Assembly (NCBI GenBank): GCA_030040295.1
Contig: JASHTZ010000427.1
Coordinates: 1 to 8,491, forward strand
Direction: 5' to 3'
From: Terriglobia bacterium
GTDB lineage: Bacteria; Acidobacteriota; Terriglobia; UBA7540
DNA: 8,491 bases
Numbering within the stretch: position 1 is the stretch's first letter; the number at the start of each line of letters is the position of its first letter. Below, piece after piece: positions 6,567-8,491 of this stretch. Below the pieces are notes generated by a model, which worked only from the letters and a program-made list of their open reading frames with translations, did not search any database and was not told the DNA's origin. A program made the position numbers and the translations under genes.

Positions 6567-8491
6567 ATGAAGACTCAACATTTGCGATTCGTCTCTACCA
6601 TCGTAGAAATGCGATTGGACCTTTGTGTGGCCCTGCTCGGCTTATTGGCTTTCCTTTGCTCCACCTCAATGGTCAACGCGCAAACGACCTTTGGATCGAT
6701 CACGGGAACGGTCACTGACCAGAGCGGGGCGGACATACCCGGTGCGACCGTCAGGGTAACCAACGAGGGAACGGGGGTGCAACGCAGCGTCGTCACATCG
6801 GTCGCCGGCGTGTACGTCGTGCCTAACTTGGAGGTCGGAATTTACAGCGTCCTGATTGAACAGAAAGGCTTTGTGACTTACGAGAAAACAGGAATGCACC
6901 TTGACGCCAGCCAAGTCATCGACGTCGATGCCCGCTTGGCTGTCGCCACGACCGGGACGAAGGTGGAGGTCGTGGGGACGGCGGGAGCGGTCCTCAACAC
7001 ACAAACGGCTTCAATCAGCAACGTGACACCCGCCAGCCAGTTGATGGAGTTGCCTGTTACCACTCGACAACGGGGTGATGAGGTTCTGGGTGGTTATGCC
7101 TTGTATAATGTGGGCGTGACAGAAGAGGAGGGGGCTGGATACAGCGTCATTGCCAACGGCATCCATTACATGGACGAGGCGCCCACTGTCGATGGCATTA
7201 CTGTGATGAGCTTCATCGACTCGGTGGGTGGCAGCACGGTGCAGACCGGCATTGAAGCGACATCGGAGATTAGCGTGCAACTGGCCAATGCACCGGCGGA
7301 GTTTGGCCGTCCCGTTCAACTCACAATGGTCAGCAAATCGGGCAGCAACAAGTTTCATGGTTCCCTTTTTGAGGACTATAACGGGAATGCGCTGAACGCT
7401 CGGAATTTCTTTACCGCCACCGTGCCCTTCCGCGTTTTCAACGATTTCGGAGGCAGCATCGGCGGACCGATCAAGAAAGACAAGACCTTTTTCTTCGGCG
7501 ACTATGAGGGAGCGCGACAATCGACGGCAGTGATCCAAACTCTCAATGTCCCGCTCACAGCTTACCGGACGGGTAATTTCAGCAGCGTTACGAAGGTGGT
7601 CACGAACCCTTACACGGGTGTAGCTTTCCCGAATAACACGATCCCTTCGAGCATGATCAGCTCGGTTGCGCAGGGCATTCAGAACATTTACTTCCTTCAG
7701 CCGAACTATGGTCCGGCGGGTCTGCTGACAGGGAACTACCGTGGTCTGCTCACCCCTGGGATCAGCGGCCTGGCGATTTTCGACAAATTCGACACACGAC
7801 TCGACCACAATTTCAGCGTTAAAGACACGGTGTTTGCCCGCTTCAGCTATCAGCATGCCCCCCTCGACGGCTGGACTACTAACCCTATTCCACCTCTTGG
7901 ACACCGCGATTCGCTGCGCACCTCCGACGCCTCCATAATCTCCTGGACCCACACCTTTACCCCCACTGTGTTGAACGAATTCCGTGCCGGGACCGCGCGC
8001 GACAACAATGAGATCAAGAGCAACATCATCGGAGGAAATATTCTTTCGCAAGTGGGGCTTCAGGGTGTGCCGGTGTCAACCTTTCCCACATTCCCGAGTT
8101 TCGCCGTGACAGGATTTACCAGCCCCGGAGCGGTCCCGTACGATGGCTATATCACCACGAACTTTGAGTACACGGATAATCTGAGTTGGGTGCACGGTTC
8201 ACATTCGATGAAGTTCGGGTTTGATGCCATCCGTGACCGAAATGGAGGCTTTAGCGATGCAGGAAAGGTCTACGGAACTTATACTTTTAACGGCCGCTTC
8301 TCGGGGGCTCCCTACGCTGACTTTTTGCTCGGGCTTCCGTCCGCTACGAGCCTCACGGTTCCCACTCCCAATTCCCATACGTTTGGGACTTGGTGGAGCG
8401 CCTATGCCCAGGATCAGTTCAAGGTCACGCGCCATTTGACACTGAACTACGGTCTGCGGTGGGAAGCCCAGGAGCCCTACTACGACAAACG
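6567..8491 (+). CDS. Oar-like TonB-dependent outer-membrane receptor, 3' end cut by window
   Basis: Outer-membrane beta-barrel transporter that would take up a glycan or other large ligand using TonB energy. The frame stays open from the ATG at 6567 to the right edge (641 complete codons); such proteins usually run to about 1000-1200 residues. A signal peptide is visible, with a long n-region (1-19), a hydrophobic core (20-34) and cleavage probably after VNA (38). A carboxypeptidase-regulatory-like (Ig-fold) domain follows at about 42-125 (GSITGTVTDQSGADIPGATV). The plug domain starts near ELPVTTRQRG (161-170) and includes DEAPTVDGI and APAEFGRP. The plug-barrel transition reads VSKSGSNKFHGSLFED and NALNARNFF (about 255-282), then FGGSIGGPI (294-302) and KKDKTFFFGDYEG (303-315), near-signature strings of Acidobacteriota Oar-like receptors. 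YAQDQFKVTRHLTLNYGLRWE near the right edge is a typical barrel segment. I see no clear TonB box. The ligand cannot be read from the sequence; linkage to the deacetylase suggests an amino-sugar oligosaccharide. A 346-codon minus-strand open frame inside it is a shadow. Confidence 0.92.
   Translation, partial: MKTQHLRFVSTIVEMRLDLCVALLGLLAFLCSTSMVNAQTTFGSITGTVTDQSGADIPGATVRVTNEGTGVQRSVVTSVAGVYVVPNLEVGIYSVLIEQKGFVTYEKTGMHLDASQVIDVDARLAVATTGTKVEVVGTAGAVLNTQTASISNVTPASQLMELPVTTRQRGDEVLGGYALYNVGVTEEEGAGYSVIANGIHYMDEAPTVDGITVMSFIDSVGGSTVQTGIEATSEISVQLANAPAEFGRPVQLTMVSKSGSNKFHGSLFEDYNGNALNARNFFTATVPFRVFNDFGGSIGGPIKKDKTFFFGDYEGARQSTAVIQTLNVPLTAYRTGNFSSVTKVVTNPYTGVAFPNNTIPSSMISSVAQGIQNIYFLQPNYGPAGLLTGNYRGLLTPGISGLAIFDKFDTRLDHNFSVKDTVFARFSYQHAPLDGWTTNPIPPLGHRDSLRTSDASIISWTHTFTPTVLNEFRAGTARDNNEIKSNIIGGNILSQVGLQGVPVSTFPTFPSFAVTGFTSPGAVPYDGYITTNFEYTDNLSWVHGSHSMKFGFDAIRDRNGGFSDAGKVYGTYTFNGRFSGAPYADFLLGLPSATSLTVPTPNSHTFGTWWSAYAQDQFKVTRHLTLNYGLRWEAQEPYYDK

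Noticed and set aside
7011..8051. 346-codon open frame on the minus strand
   Set aside because: It lies wholly inside the TonB-dependent receptor, whose plus-strand protein has unmistakable family motifs. The minus-strand protein is Arg/Val/His-rich with no recognisable domain.
1..8491. CRISPR arrays, tRNA or rRNA genes, insertion sequences, phage or defence genes
   Set aside because: I saw no regularly spaced repeats, cloverleaf-like sequences, transposase motifs or terminal inverted repeats. All recognised genes fit carbohydrate metabolism, transport and regulation.

Overview
The window looks like Acidobacteriota DNA. The best evidence is the last gene: an Oar-type TonB-dependent receptor with an N-terminal carboxypeptidase-regulatory-like domain and the conserved run FGGSIGGPIKKDKTFFFGDYEG, a protein type hugely expanded in that phylum (Candidatus Solibacter and relatives). 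Tat-exported sulfatase and LmbE-type deacetylase genes fit a soil or sediment polysaccharide degrader. The phylum call is from remembered family patterns, not from a search.

Layout. Bases 2-1906 (+) hold the C-terminal two thirds or so of a GH2 enzyme resembling exo-beta-D-glucosaminidase (CsxA type), cut by the left edge. It is followed after 86 bp by a Tat-exported formylglycine sulfatase (1993-3591, +). A gap of about 360 bp with no convincing gene separates these from a convergent ROK-family (NagC/Mlc-like) transcriptional regulator (3956-5320, -). A divergent intergenic region of about 430 bp carries candidate promoters and repeats. It leads rightward into a PIG-L/LmbE-family deacetylase with a Tat-like signal (5753-6514, +) and, 52 bp later, the TonB-dependent receptor (6567 to the right edge, +). 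The receptor is open to the window edge.

Working together. The plausible theme is use of an amino-sugar polymer or oligosaccharide: the receptor imports the glycan across the outer membrane, the sulfatase removes sulfate esters, the deacetylase converts N-acetylglucosamine residues to glucosamine, the GH2 exo-enzyme cuts glucosamine from the non-reducing end, and the ROK protein senses a released sugar. A deacetylate-then-hydrolyse route is established in Thermococcus/Pyrococcus chitin catabolism (LmbE-type Dac plus an exo-glucosaminidase of another GH family); its use here is an inference from gene content.

The most distinctive details are the ROK regulator, which has lost all four canonical zinc ligands; a perfect 6-bp dyad between possible -35 and -10 elements just upstream of its ATG; and a 13-bp imperfect direct repeat upstream of the deacetylase promoter. 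No RNA genes, CRISPR arrays or mobile elements were recognised.
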